Assembly (NCBI GenBank): GCA_029204225.1
Contig: CM055107.1
Coordinates: 23,070,178-23,134,177, forward strand
DNA from: Diphasiastrum complanatum
Lineage: Eukaryota > Streptophyta > Lycopodiopsida > Lycopodiales > Lycopodiaceae
Direction of reading: 5' to 3'
DNA length: 64,000 nt
A model generated the notes under the pieces. That model was not told the DNA's origin and made no database searches. It saw nothing but the letters and a program-made list of their open reading frames with translations. The position numbers and the translations under genes are program-made. Below are positions 31,823 through 46,394 of the stretch, in pieces; the stretch's first letter is position 1; the number at the start of each line of letters is the position of its first letter.

Positions 31823-31868
31823 ATGTATATATATGCATATATCTATATATATATTTAAATTTATGTAC
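31500..31868. repeat. Low-complexity tract with foldback repeat copy 2 and AT/GT microsatellites
   Basis: AGAGAGGG-type repeats (31500-31575), then a CCCCATACATGCAT / ATGCATGGGTGAGGGAGGAGG block (31592-31740) like that at 28075-28230, then alternating TATA and ACACAC runs to about 31860. No gene. Confidence 0.65.
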
Positions 31869-32159
31869 ATACTGGTACCGCGGTACCACAATATAAATAT
31901 TATTTAATATTTAATATTTTTTTAATTTTATTTTTTACCTAAACACCTACTCGCCCCCCTCGCATTTTCTTTGAAATTTTTTTGCGCCCTCCTCCGCCCT
32001 GCCATCGCTGTTGTTTCCGCCTTCTGGCCTTCGATTCCTTGCGTCGCCCTTCGCCCACGCAACGCCCTGCCTTGCATCTAACTTGCTTCGCCCTGCCTTC
32101 GCCCATTTTCAGCATCTCTCCAACAGTGAACCATGCTGTTTTTTTTCCAGCAATCCATT

Positions 32160-35391
<3,232 letters not shown>

Positions 35392-35749
35392 TGTAGTAGT
35401 TCCTAACACCACAATAGGGCAAACACTAACTGATCCACCCAACCTTGCCTACTCCCTGATATAGAGTAAGCCCCTCCTAGCCCAGTGTGAGGACTGGTAG
35501 CATGCTACTGCCAAGTGTCGGCCACGTGGCACTGACATGGCCGACTGCACGTCGGGACCCAACTGGGGGCCCTATCCTGCTGACAAGGTCCCTAGGCTGT
35601 GTTAGGCCCGCCATGGCTATGGACCGTGCTGGAGCACACTACTCACACTGTCTTGCCCTGTTGGTCATGTACGCTGGACACGACCCTGACTGTGGTATCT
35701 GACCTATCTGTGTTCTCTAGGGTTCGGCACTGGTTACGAGCTCGTAACA
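35392..35749 (-). repeat. 3' LTR of chromovirus CR1
   Basis: The minus strand starts TGTTACGAGC and ends ACTACTACA. It contains the G-box palindrome GCCACGTGGC (35521-35530). The length equals that of the right LTR. Confidence 0.9.
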
Positions 35750-35762
35750 CTCCCTCCCCCTT
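35750..35762 (-). other. Polypurine tract of CR1
   Basis: The minus strand reads AAGGGGGAGGGAG immediately before the LTR start. Confidence 0.85.
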
Positions 35763-38700
35763 AAAAACCGTCTTGGTCCTCTAAGACAAAGTCTGAAAAA
35801 ATCTTGCGAAGGACGCTGCCTCTTGCCCAAGTGGCATTCTCAACAGGCTGATCATTCCACTTAACCAGATATTCTCGGTATAGAGTATGACGAGTCTGCG
35901 TCTCTCTACTATCAAGAATCTCCTCTGGTTCATGTGGAGGTTGTTGAGGATCCAATGGGAGAACTAGAACATTGTCCTCTACCAGATTGTCTGATCTGGT
36001 TAAGGCTTTTCGTAACTGACTTACATGAAAGATTGGAAAAACCTTACTGTTGTGTGGGAGTTCTAGTTCATAAGTGACCTCGCCTAGTCTCCTACTGATG
36101 GTAAAGGGACCACAATACCTTGGAGACAACTTAGCACACACTCCTGATTTGAGGGTTTTAGAGTCAACTGGGACTCTCAAGTAGACTTTCTCACCAGTGG
36201 AGAACTGCACATCCCGTCTGTGTGGATCTGCATAATGCCTGGCTCGATCCTGGGATTGTCTAATGCTACGCTTAGCATGTTCTATCATCTAGTTTAGGTC
36301 TTCTAAAAAGTTTATGGCTGCTTCAACTTTTTCTTGTTTAAACCCTACAGTTGTGGGTGAGCGTGGCTGAAAACCGTACATCAGCATAAATGGGCACCCG
36401 TAGCTGAATGTTTGGTACTGTTGTAAGCAAACTCTAATATCGAGAGATACTCCTCCCAATTAGTCTGCTTCTTGCTGACGTATGCACGAAGCATATCCTC
36501 CAGCACTTGATTTACCCTTTCTGTTTGACCGTCCGTCTGTGGATGGTCGGTGGTACTCATATTAAGTTTAGTATGGAGATGATGGAATACTGCCCTCCAA
36601 AATTTTCCAGTAAACTTACTGTCCCGGTCGCTGACTATGCCGGAAGGTAGACCGTACAATTTAAATAGCTCGTCTACAAACAACTTCGCTAACTCTGGAG
36701 CTCTAACGGTTGTTTTAGTCGGAATGAAATGAGCCATTTTGGTCAGACGGTCAACTGTGACCCATATAGCGTCATTACTCTTTTGGGTTTTAGGCAGGCC
36801 TACTATAAAATCCATGGAGATACTCTACCTTACCAGCTGGTATTTCTAAGGGATGCAACAACCCTCCTGCCTTTAAACGCTCTGCTTTATTTACTTGACA
36901 TTTTTGGCAACTGGTTACATACTGGTGGACGTCCTTTTTCATATTGGGCTAGAAAAATTGCCTACGAAGAAGCTCATAGGTCTTTTGTATGCCTGGGTGT
37001 CCCGCGCTAGGATTGTCATGACATTCATATAGGACCTGCTGCCTATAATCCTCTGAATTGGGGACACATACTCTATCTCTATAGAGCAAGTACTCATCCT
37101 GAATGGAATACTGTTTCCATTTGAATCCTTGAGTCAACTGACCCTCAACCACTGGGGTTTGCGTGGGTAATACAGGCTCAGAATCCTCAATGTCATCTGA
37201 CAACGTATACTCGGACTCATCATCATCCTCAACGGAAGTTGTCGTATTCTTGGATGAACTGGCACCAGCCCCGGGAACTGGTTTTGGAGTCTGTAACTGT
37301 CTGTTCTGGACTGAGTTCCAGATAATAGAGAAGAATGCATCATGCTGGTATTTCCCTCTCAAGGACTCGAGTAACTCATTACGAATCTGAGTAAAACTCA
37401 GCTCATTTGTCATAGGCATTCTGCTAAGGGCATCTGCTACTGTATTGAATTTTCCATGCCTATATCTGATAGACATGTCAAACTCTTGCATCAACTCTGC
37501 CCAACGAGCTTTCTGACCTCTAAGCTCAGGTTGATTGCAAAGGTATCTGAGACTCTCATGGTCTGTCAGGACCTCAAAGTTGGCACCATACAAATGATGC
37601 CTCCAAGTCTTAAGGGCATGGACTATAGAAAAGAGTTCCTTTTCATAGGCACTATACCTAGTCTGAGCTGGCTCGAGTTTTTTACTCTCGAATGCAACTA
37701 CTCGTCCACCCTGAGTTAGTACAGCACCTACTACAAAGTCGCTAGCATCTGTTTCGACCACAAATGGCTGATTGGGGTCGACGACTTTTAAAACTGGTGC
37801 TGTAGCTAAGGCTGTTTTGAGAGCATCAAAGCTCTCTTGTTGTGCGGACTCCCAAATGAACTCCTTTCCCTTCCCCTTAAGAAGATTTGTCATAGGAACT
37901 GCTATCTGAGCATATTCCTTGACAAATCGTCTGTAATATCCTGCCAGACCAAGAAAGATCTGAAGTTCCAAAATATTCTGAGGTCTCAGCCAACTGAGTA
38001 TGGCTTTAACCTTATTTGGGTCCATCTTAATCCCATCTGAAGAGATAATGTGACCCAAATATGCTACTTCTTCAACGAAGAATTCACACTTGGATTGTTT
38101 AGCATAAAGCTTATGCTTTCTGAGCACTCGAAACACCTTTCTGAGGTGTTTTAGATGCTCCTTCCTCGTTTTGCTGTAGACGAGGATGTCATCTAAAAAT
38201 ACGACTACAAACTTACCCAACTATGGTCTGAGGACACTGTTCATCAAGGTCATAAAGGTAGCTGGAGCATTTGTGAGCCCAAATGGCATCACCTTAAACT
38301 CATAATGACCGTGACGAGTCCTAAAAGCTGTTTTCGAGACATCTTCCGATTTTATACGGACTTGATGATATCCCGATCTGAGGTCTATTTTGCTGAAAAA
38401 CTTAGCCCCATCGAGTTGATCAAACAACTCGTCTGTCCGAGGCATAGGGTATTTATTCTTAATTGTGACTTTATTGAGGGCTCTGTAATCTACACAAAGA
38501 CGCATAGACCCTTCCTTCTTTTTCACCAATAGGACTGGTGAGGCCCATGGTGAACTACTGGTCTGAATTTGGCCTTTCCCAAGATAGTCTGTTAACTGCC
38601 TAGTTATTTCTTCATCCTCTGTTCGGCTGACCTGATACGGAGGTTTAGAAACAGGTCCTGTACCTGGTACTAGATTTATTACATGATCTACCTCTCTGCT

Positions 38701-39230
38701 AGGTGGTAAACCATGTGGCAAATCTTTAGGAAAAACATCTTTAAATTTAGACAATAAAGTTTCTAATTTACTGATTTTCTGCTGAATAGAATTGGAAATA
38801 GAAACTTCAGGAATAAACTAAAAGTCACATAAGAATACCTAATGGTCTTCGTCTCCGATTAGCTGACAGAGCTCTGAACTGCAGACCATAGGGCTGTTGG
38901 GAACATCATGCTCCCCATGCAACTGGATCTCTCGGCCTTTATGCTGAAAGCTGAGGGTGTTCTCCTGATAGTTTCTGTGGAGGGAAGGTCCTAAACTGTA
39001 GAGCCAATCTCTCCCGAGAACAATGTCTGTTTGATCCAGGTGCATTATCTGAAAGTTTATTTCATCTTGGTACCCCTGAATACCAAGATTTAACTTACTT
39101 ACCATAGTTTCCCATATTTTTTTATCTTCACCCTTAGCTAATGAAACTATGTACCTATGCTGACTAGGTACTTCTGGTAGTTTAAGCTTTTTAACCAGGG
39201 TGTGGTTGATGAAATTATGGGTTGCCCCAT
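35761..39230 (-). pseudogene. CR1 pol: protease, RT, RNase H, integrase, chromodomain
   Basis: In order: retropepsin with VDDGATHNFI (about 39215) and IVLGRDWL; RT with [33 protein letters not shown] and the catalytic [11 protein letters not shown]; RNase H with [14 protein letters not shown] and TDHESLRYL; integrase zinc module starting [12 protein letters not shown] and continuing CQKCQ; integrase core with MDFIVGLPKTQ, TDHPQTDGQTERVNQ and LEFAYN; a GPF-type module PRYCGPFTISRRLG; and a C-terminal chromodomain EILDSRET...REYLVKWNDQPVENATW (about 35880-35790). The chromodomain, which binds histone marks to target integration, makes it a chromovirus. Stops lie near 38837, 38819, 38221, 36947 and 36290, with frame changes near 39228, 36830 and 36400. 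Several fit CAG to TAG or TGG to TAG. Confidence 0.9.
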
Positions 39231-40541
39231 CATCAACCTGACTCTTACTGATTGGTTACCAACTTTCCCATGCATACGTACTAGGTCATGCAGCCCAAAG
39301 CTGAAGGGTCTCGCTAGCATTGCAGAGGTCAGCTGGTAACAGTGTTTATGATCTTCATGATACACTTTGATCTCGGAAGCTGCCGAGTCACTGGGGAAAC
39401 ATACAGTCTGAACAAGATGAACTTGTTTTTTATCTTTCTTATCTTTTTTAGTGAAAGGCCCCTTGGGACACTGTCTGACTATGTGTCCCTTGCCCATACA
39501 CACAAAGTACAAACGTTCTTGTTTGGCTTTCTCAAAATCATCTTGTTTTAAGGGCTGTATGAGTGAAGGGCGTTTCTGAGGAGCTTCACTTTTAAATTTG
39601 TCTTCTTTTTTTCTTTTTAAAAATTTCTTTTTAAATTGAAAGTCTTTCTGAGGAAGCTGCTCAGAAAGTGGTTGCTGTCTCGCTCTCTTCCTACCCACTG
39701 AATCATCATAGATTTGAGCATATCTGAGAGCTTGCTCAAGGGTAGTAGGCGAGTTTCTTTGGACCTCTACTTTATATTCATCTTTGAGGCCACGGACAAA
39801 TCCCCTGATTTTTTGATAGTCATCCATATTTTTAATTTTTAAAATTGTTTCTCGATACTGCGAGATATATTGGATGAGGGATTTATCCATTACTGTTCTT
39901 TCCCAGGCTTCCCAGGCTTTATCCAGTTCATTTTCTGGTAGAAATTCTCTTAGGAAAGCTTCTTCAAAAGCTTTCCATGACCGGGGAGTCTGCCCAGTCT
40001 CCTGGAGATTTAACCACCACTTATAGGCCATAGGCCCTAAGGAAAGACTGGCCTCAATAGCTTGCAAATGGTCAGGGGTCTGTTTAAGAGCATGAATGTT
40101 CTTCCATTTGCTGAGGAAGGTTTGTAGAATATCTGCATTTCTATCCTTCTCTTCTCCATTAAAAGTAAGAGGCTTTAAATCTTTAAAAACACTAGGGTGA
40201 GACCATAAAGTCTCACCCGAAACTGATGGAAGTGAAAAAGGGGATAATTGAGAAGTGGAGGAAAGGCTTCCTTTCGCGGAACTCAAAATCAAGTTTTTGA
40301 GTTCAGCGAACGAGTCGTCCACACTGGACTTGAAATTGGCTAATGCCAACTTCAGTTCATCCACTTATGTTACCAATTGGAGGAACTGCTCCTTGGTAAC
40401 CAGTTCGTCGAGTTCTTCGGCGAACTGTTCCTGTTCTTCTACTTCCATGGGTTCCTTCCCTTTTCTGTAAGCCAAGGCTTCTGTTTCAAGTTCGTCGAAG
40501 CCTCTCTCCGGGGGTTGATCAGGTCCCTGAGGAGTGGTCAT
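39147..40541 (-). pseudogene. CR1 gag
   Basis: The frame starts at an ATG (40539-40541), reads an acidic N-terminus (EEQEQFAEELDELVTKEQF) and hits one TAA near 40366. It then runs through the gag domain (NADILQTFLSKWKNIH, YKWWLNLQETGQTPRSW, FLREFLPENELDKAW). A Lys-rich region precedes a zinc knuckle whose first cysteine is lost (YFVCMGKGHIVRQC, about 39490). Protease follows in another frame from about 39230. It forms the particle shell of the element. Confidence 0.85.
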
Positions 40542-41298
40542 CTTCGGAACTGAAAGAGAGCTACCTTAACTTTTGAAGGAAAAAAAGTCTAAAAGACTAA
40601 TTTACAACTGTACAAGGAAAAAGAAAGATGACAGCTGTTTCTGAGGACTGTACTTCCACAAAGAGAATCAAGAAAATCCCTTTCAGCTCTTCCTCCACTG
40701 ATTTGAGGTTGGAAAATGTGCAACCAGATCTGAAAGTTTTGCTATCCCCCCTCGCTGGTCTGACAGCATCTCAATTTGTCCACAAAATGGCAAGTCTGAA
40801 GTCCAAAAACCCTTCTGAATTCTGAAATTTCAGAAGTCTCCTGCTCACTGATCTGGTAGGAATCCTCTTGCACCAAATCTCTGACGTTGGGGCCCGAAAA
40901 CTTGTCCAAAAATCAGATTTTCAGAAGCACTAGCACCGCTGGCCCTGCTCCTCTTTTTTGGTTTCAAACTCGCTGAGAACCAGTAAATTTTTCTCTGGAA
41001 ATCAGATGCAGGTCTCTGGCTGTACAGCGATGGAGGTGCTGGCTTCTTCCTTCTCTAATTTTGCTGGGAAAACTACGAAGAATCCTCTGAACTCAGTGAG
41101 AAACAGCTGTTTTTTCAGCGAGTTACCTACAATTGGAATCTGACTCCTTGCTACTATGATTTCTCAGTGAAAATCAGAAGTTTGAAGGCTGCTCCTACAG
41201 CGATCCTCCTCCTCTATTCCTCTATGAGAATATGAGAAACACTTCCTATCTTCTGATAGCTTTCTCTACTGCTGCTCCTAACTCCCTAGGATGGAGAT

Positions 41299-41312
41299 GG
41301 CTCTGATACCAG
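41299..41312 (-). other. Primer-binding site of CR1, initiator tRNA-Met
   Basis: The minus strand reads TGGTATCAGAGCC beside the 5' LTR end, complementary to initiator tRNA-Met. Confidence 0.9.
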
Positions 41313-41670
41313 TGTAATAGTTCCTAACACCACAGTAGGGCAAACACTAACTGATCCACCCAACCTTGCCTACTCCCTGATATAGAGTAAGCCCCTCCTA
41401 GCCCAGTGTGAGGACTGGTAGCATGCTACTGCCAAGTGTCGGCCACGTGGCACTGACATGGCCGACTGCACGTCGGGACCCAACTGGGGGCCCTATCCTG
41501 CTGACAGGGTCCCTAGGCTGTGTTAGGCCCGCCATGGCTATGGACCGTGCTGGGGCACACTACTCACACTGTCTTGCCCTGTTGGTCATGTACGCTGGAC
41601 ACGACCCTGACTGTGGTATCTGACCTATCTGTGTTCTCTAGGGTTCGGCACTGGTTACGAGCTTGTAACA
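41313..41670 (-). repeat. 5' LTR of chromovirus CR1
   Basis: It starts TGTTACAAGC (41670) and ends ACTATTACA (41313) on the minus strand. It is nearly identical to the left LTR. Confidence 0.9.
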
Positions 41671-42200
41671 AGACACCAGATGACTTTGATTGCACAGATT
41701 GGGAGGCCATGCAGGGTCTACAAGGTGCACATGATGAGGCACGAGATGATTCAGAGGTTGGTGCACAGGATGATTCAGTAGATGGTGTACAGGATGAGGC
41801 CCAGAGCCCAGAGCATTTGTATTCAGATGCCTAGCTGGACGACCTTATTGCCACATTTGCTTCAGATGCCTAGTAGATGCCGAGTGTTTTGACACCCCCT
41901 TCATCTCTTGTTAGCATGCCATACACAGAGTCACAGCCAGAGCAGCCGCACGAGGTGCCCACAGTTCCTCCAGCTCCTCAGAGGGTATATGTGCGCCACA
42001 CAGCTCCTCCAGTGCCACACAGCCCCTCCATCGTCATCCACTTCTGCAGCACCAAGTTTTCATGGCAGGCCACCATCTGTGCCCAGGTTTTATCTCGTAG
42101 CGCCCACATCCACAGTGGCTCCTCCAGCTGCTTCTCCAGTGGCAGCACCCACTCCACATCTGCCTCCTTTGGCAGCACCCACGTGGCTCTATTATTTTAT
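41671..42200 (+). pseudogene. hAT gene, 3' part after the chromovirus
   Basis: The acidic coding sequence resumes after the LTR with TPDDFDCTDWEAMQG and a run of repeated acidic HDEARDDSE / AQDDSVDG units, then a Pro-rich tail (PPAPQRVYVRHTAPPVPHSP) with several stops. It has no domain of its own. Its composition and frame match the tail before 35391. Confidence 0.55.
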
Positions 42201-42733
42201 TTTTAGCAGTTTCACATCATGTTTCATGTTTGGAAACCGGATGGTCGAACACTGTATTCAGACCATTTTACATATTATATTCATTGTTGGACGTATTTTA
42301 TTCACTGCACAATCTATATTTGTCAACTTGTAATTGTGATGTTCTACTTGCAGTTTTACTTCAAATGGTGTGTGCGTGTTTTCAATTAGTTTTCACTACA
42401 GAGATTGAGAGCATATGCAGAACACATAAATACAACCCCCCTAATAGCATTTCACAAACACATACATCAGATTGCAATACACAAGGCACACATTGTACAA
42501 AAAACACACCGTACATTAACTCATCAGATGTATCAAAATAACAATACGTATTCCCACCACATACGGTTGGGGCTGCTTTTTACACGATGCTAGACACTAA
42601 ATGCTGTCTCATCTACTGATGAACATTAAATAACAACAATCAGCCACATACAGCTAGACCCCATCTATGCTAAACATGCCTATGGATCCTCCACTGACTC
42701 CTTGCCCTCGTCAGGAGCATTGTTATGTCGCTC

Positions 42734-43045
42734 TCACTCTGCCTCCCGGTTACCCCGAGCCGCCTCCTGGCCAGCCCGACGTCTGGCCACCTTTTCCCTG
42801 ACCATGATGAGCTGCCGTTGTGTGAAGTTCATTCTGATATGCTCATCCAGATCCAGCTCGACAGCGGGAGCAGGGGCCACAGCAAGGGCGGGGATCTGCA
42901 ACTCTGGGTGTCTCTCCTGAGTTTGTCGCAGCATCTCTACAATGTCTGCCTCTTGCTTCCGATGCCTTTCGTTGTGCCTTCGGACATCTTCCTCGAGCTT
43001 CCTCCTGGCTTCGCCCTCGGGCCTTGGTGGTATGCACTCTGCCAT
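42734..43045 (-). CDS. Small charged coiled-coil ORF opposite the hAT 3' region, unrecognised
   Basis: An ATG-started 103-codon frame (MAECIPPRPEGEARRKLEED) encodes a highly charged, Arg/Glu-rich helix, an Ala/Pro/Val hinge and a second charged helix with FTQRQLIMVREKVARRRAG. It lies on the opposite strand beyond the end of the hAT reading frame but inside the suspected transposon ends, so it could be a second element-encoded protein. There is no BED finger or other domain, and I recognise no family. Confidence 0.4.
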   Translation of the reverse strand: MAECIPPRPEGEARRKLEEDVRRHNERHRKQEADIVEMLRQTQERHPELQIPALAVAPAPAVELDLDEHIRMNFTQRQLIMVREKVARRRAGQEAARGNREAE

Positions 43046-43049
43046 CTCA

Positions 43050-43175
43050 CGACACCTTGTTTCTCGAACTGGTTCTCACTGGCTCTCACAATGCCTCTCA
43101 CAATAACCCTCACAATGCCTCTCACAGCCTCTCTCTCACATCCTCTCACAGGCTCTCACAGCCTCGCGAGTGCCT
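43050..43175. repeat. CTCTCACA short tandem repeat
   Basis: Repeats of TCTCACAATGCC / CTCTCACAGCC, spaced about 12-20 bases, fill this stretch. Non-coding. Confidence 0.7.
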
Positions 43176-43194
43176 ATTTAACCCTACAACCAGT

Positions 43195-43580
43195 TCCCCC
43201 ATGTGCAATTGTTGATGATCCCTCCATGTGCACTTGTACCTGTCCCCATTAATTGTGATGTGCCAATGTACCTGCTCCATGTACCTGTACCACATGCTGC
43301 ACTCTGATTGGGTCCGTGGTCTGCTCCCCCACAGTGCCCATGTGACGGTGTACCTGTCCAGATTTGTCCCATGTGCCTCTGTACCTCCCCCCATGTGATG
43401 CTCCCCCCCTGTGTTGGTCTCACATTGGACCCATGGTCTGCTCACCCACAGTGCCCATGTGCTTCTGTACTTGCCCCCATGTGATGCTACCCCCCTGTGT
43501 TGGTCTCCCATTGGCCCCTCGGTCTGCTCACCCGTAGTGCCCATGTGCCACTGCACCAGTCCCCTGCATCGTGTACTGTA
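43195..43580. repeat. Irregular tandem repeat with CCCATGTG / GGTCTGCTC words
   Basis: CTGCTC-CCCACAGTGCCCATGTG recurs at 43321, 43438 and 43524 (spacings 117 and 86). The intervening text repeats TGTACCT, CCCCATGTGATGCT and CCCCTGTGTTGGTCT. Confidence 0.75.
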
Positions 43581-43689
43581 CCCTCTTTTTTTACACCCAG
43601 AACCTCTTTTTTTTACTTTTTTTTGTCCTTTTTTGGTAGTTAATATGCAAAAAAAATTATTAAAAAAATCAAAAAAATATATTAAAAAT

Positions 43690-43776
43690 GGTACCGCCCT
43701 GGTACCGCCGGTGTGAGGGCGGTACCACTGATATGGTACCGGCGGTACCATATCAGCGGTACCATGAGGTACTATG

Positions 43777-43812
<36 letters not shown>

Positions 43813-43916
43813 ACATATCTACATATATATAGATAAGTACATAGGTACATATATATAGATATGTACATATGTACATATATGCATATATGTACATATATGT
43901 AGATATATATACATAT

Positions 43917-44003
<87 letters not shown>

Positions 44004-44110
44004 TAGTTCCCTGTGGTATAGTCATTATGGTACCGCCAGTACCATAATGGTGGTACCGCCATTATGGTGCCGTCCTATAGAATGAGTTACCAAGGCGGTA
44101 CCACAATATA
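43690..44110. repeat. GGTACC-rich palindromic block with (TA)40
   Basis: About eight GGTACC words lie in two clusters (43690-43770 and 44028-44106), several as GGTACCGGCGGTACC-type palindromes, separated by alternating TA/GT tracts including 40 clean TA repeats (43921-44000). The block ends in GGCGGTACCACAATATA, as does the left margin of the hAT element (31872). Confidence 0.8.
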
Positions 44111-45538
44111 TATTATTATTTTTTTATTTATTTTTATATTTTTTCTTAATATTCTTTAATGCTATATCTGCCCAAGAAAAAAAAAAAAAAAAGCCAAAAG
44201 ATATTGTTTTAGCTATAAATTTACCTTGAAATGGACTGCTCTCGTCAATAGCTTCAAGCTGATACCCATATTGCCCACTAAAATACAATAAATATATATA
44301 TATATATATATTTAAAAAAACATACTATATATTATGGTACCACAGATCAGTATGGATCTAGTACCAGTATGGATCCGCGGTACCGGGATCCGCGGATCTT
44401 GGTACCACTGGATCTATGATACATATACACACACACACACATATATGGAAGTAATGTTCAACAAATTGTGTTCAATACTTTATACAATCAATGTTTATGT
44501 ATTCAAATCATTGTAACATAAATACTAACAAGTCAATATATATGGTGACAAGAAGCGGTCTTTCGCCCCGATCATTCAGATCCAAGATGGTGGTATGGAA
44601 TTCAAGTTACTCCTTGAAGAAAACAAGTATTTGAAGATAAGAATGTCAAAGAGGACATGCCAACAATGGAAGTAAATGATGATCATGACCTCCTACTATC
44701 ATCTCTAGAAAATGGTGATCATGATACGCTTCTCATGCCTCATAAGTAAATGATGGTGATATGGCTCGTAGCATAGAAGGTGGAACAGATGATGAACTGG
44801 AGCATGATGTGTTGTCATTTGATTACTCCACATCACACACATCCTCTCATTCATCTTTGTCATCATTATCCCCATTCGCTATTGAAGATTTATTCATGGT
44901 GAAGTTGCAAGGGATATATGTGGATAGATTTAAAAATAAACTCGTTCGGTATTGCAGATTTGTCGCATGATGCAACAAATCACGTAGTACCAAAATCATA
45001 CATTCTACTTACACATATATGTTGAAAAATACCATATCAATATTTTCATGACTTCACAAATCGAAATTATTGTTTTTTTTTTTTTTTCATATTTTGGCAT
45101 GGAAGAGGAGGTGCACAATACATGTACAAATGATGGAAAAGTAGATTCATGGTTTTTATCTACATGTATAAACCACACTATTGATCATGCCTCCAATATA
45201 ATTATATGTTTGCTCAAGTAAATAAAGTATGGTTGATTTGATTGTGTAAACATATTCATTTGAATGTTCATCCATCATCCTGTTAAATCAAGCAATCTAT
45301 ATTTGTCTGTACACCTACACCTTGATCCATCTTTCTATCCATATTGATCTACCAAGTCACAAACCAATGTCAGCTAGTACCATCCTATCTATGGTTCAAT
45401 GAATATATTAATTGATTGATCCATCCCCACCATATAACTACCTACCTAATTCCTATTGATTCAGTCACCTATATAATATATTTCATAACGTGGAATTAGC
45501 GACGACATTAGTCTTGGTAGTATAAAATATCATGGGAA
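44111..45538. other. No gene seen; third GGTACC cluster
   Basis: AT-rich sequence. At 44335-44412 there is a third cluster of GGTACC, GGATCC and CCGCGG words. A 69-codon frame at 44761-44970 has no domain and poor context, so I do not support it. The rest shows nothing recognisable. Confidence 0.4.
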
Positions 45539-45543
45539 ATACT
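45539..45543. repeat. Target-site duplication of C3, left copy (ATACT)
   Basis: ATACT precedes the LTR start TGTCAAAG and is repeated exactly at 51767-51771. Confidence 0.95.
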
Positions 45544-46380
45544 TGTCAAAGTACAGCAAAATGGACCAAGAATAGATCTGAATCAGATCCACAAGTGTGA
45601 TTGGATGTTAGATTAGATCAACCTATCAATCTACACAAGATTAGATAGCATTTAGATCAAATCTAGATGAATAAATCTAACAAGAACAATCATTATTGAT
45701 CAAAACTTGTACTTGCTGGTTTCACACGTGTGAAAACCTGTCAGAGTACGAACAGTAGGCTGAGAATAAAGTATACTAAGCTTAGAACCCAATCAATGCA
45801 TAAAAACACAAGACAAATAGAGAGAAAACACTAGAATTGCTCCAAAACCAAGATCTAGCTTCCATATCAATTATGGCCAAATGAGCCACCATATATACAC
45901 AAGAGCTGATGCTTACTCAGCTGATTTGGCACGTGTGAGAGTGCCTAATCATCAAAGGATCCACCAATAATCATCAATATGGCACATGGACCAAGTTTCC
46001 TAACTTATAGCCACCTCCCTTGATTTTAGGCAATTTTCCTAATTTATAGGGACTTGCACAAATATCTACTACAAGTTGGATCTCACCTACTATTGATGTT
46101 TTGACACATGTGAGCAATCCTTGGCACATGTGAGATCACTCCTATCCATGTGAAATAGCTTTTCCTACCAATAAAATGATGCCAAGTGGCATATAGCTAG
46201 AAAACTAGATTTTGGCCATTTTAGCCACTAGATCCCAAATGAAATGGTATGTACAACCTATATGACTCATCTAAATGATAAATGCATTTAATTCACACTT
46301 GGGAACAGGCTCCACACATGTGTAAACATAATATGTACATGATTTTGGCCTAGATCAAGCATGATTTTGACATTTTCACA
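45544..46380 (-). repeat. 3' LTR of C3
   Basis: The minus strand runs from TGTGAAAATGTC (46380) to CTTTGACA (45544). It holds the palindrome TTTCACACGTGTGAAA (45720-45735) and several CACATGTG / CACGTGTG words. Confidence 0.95.
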
Positions 46381-46392
46381 CTCCTCCTCTAA
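46381..46392 (-). other. Polypurine tract of C3
   Basis: The minus strand reads AGAGGAGGAG just before the LTR start TGTG. Confidence 0.85.
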
Positions 46393-46394
46393 AT

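Larger units (their letters stand above)
35392..41670 (-). mobile_element. Full-length Ty3/gypsy chromovirus (CR1) inserted in the hAT element
   Basis: Two 358-bp LTRs (35392-35749 and 41313-41670) differ at only about five positions. The primer site TGGTATCAGAGCC and the polypurine tract place the 5' end on the right. Gag, protease, RT, RNase H, integrase and a chromodomain are all present in order on the minus strand. The flanks read AGGCA on the left and AGACA on the right, a target duplication with one mismatch. Despite the young LTRs, gag-pol has at least six stops and three frame changes. Confidence 0.9.

Noticed and set aside
42230-42593. Plus-strand frames beyond the hAT tail
   Set aside because: Low-complexity AT-rich sequence after several stops; no domain.
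44761-44970. 69-codon plus-strand frame
   Set aside because: Short, Ser/His-rich, no recognised domain and no supporting context.
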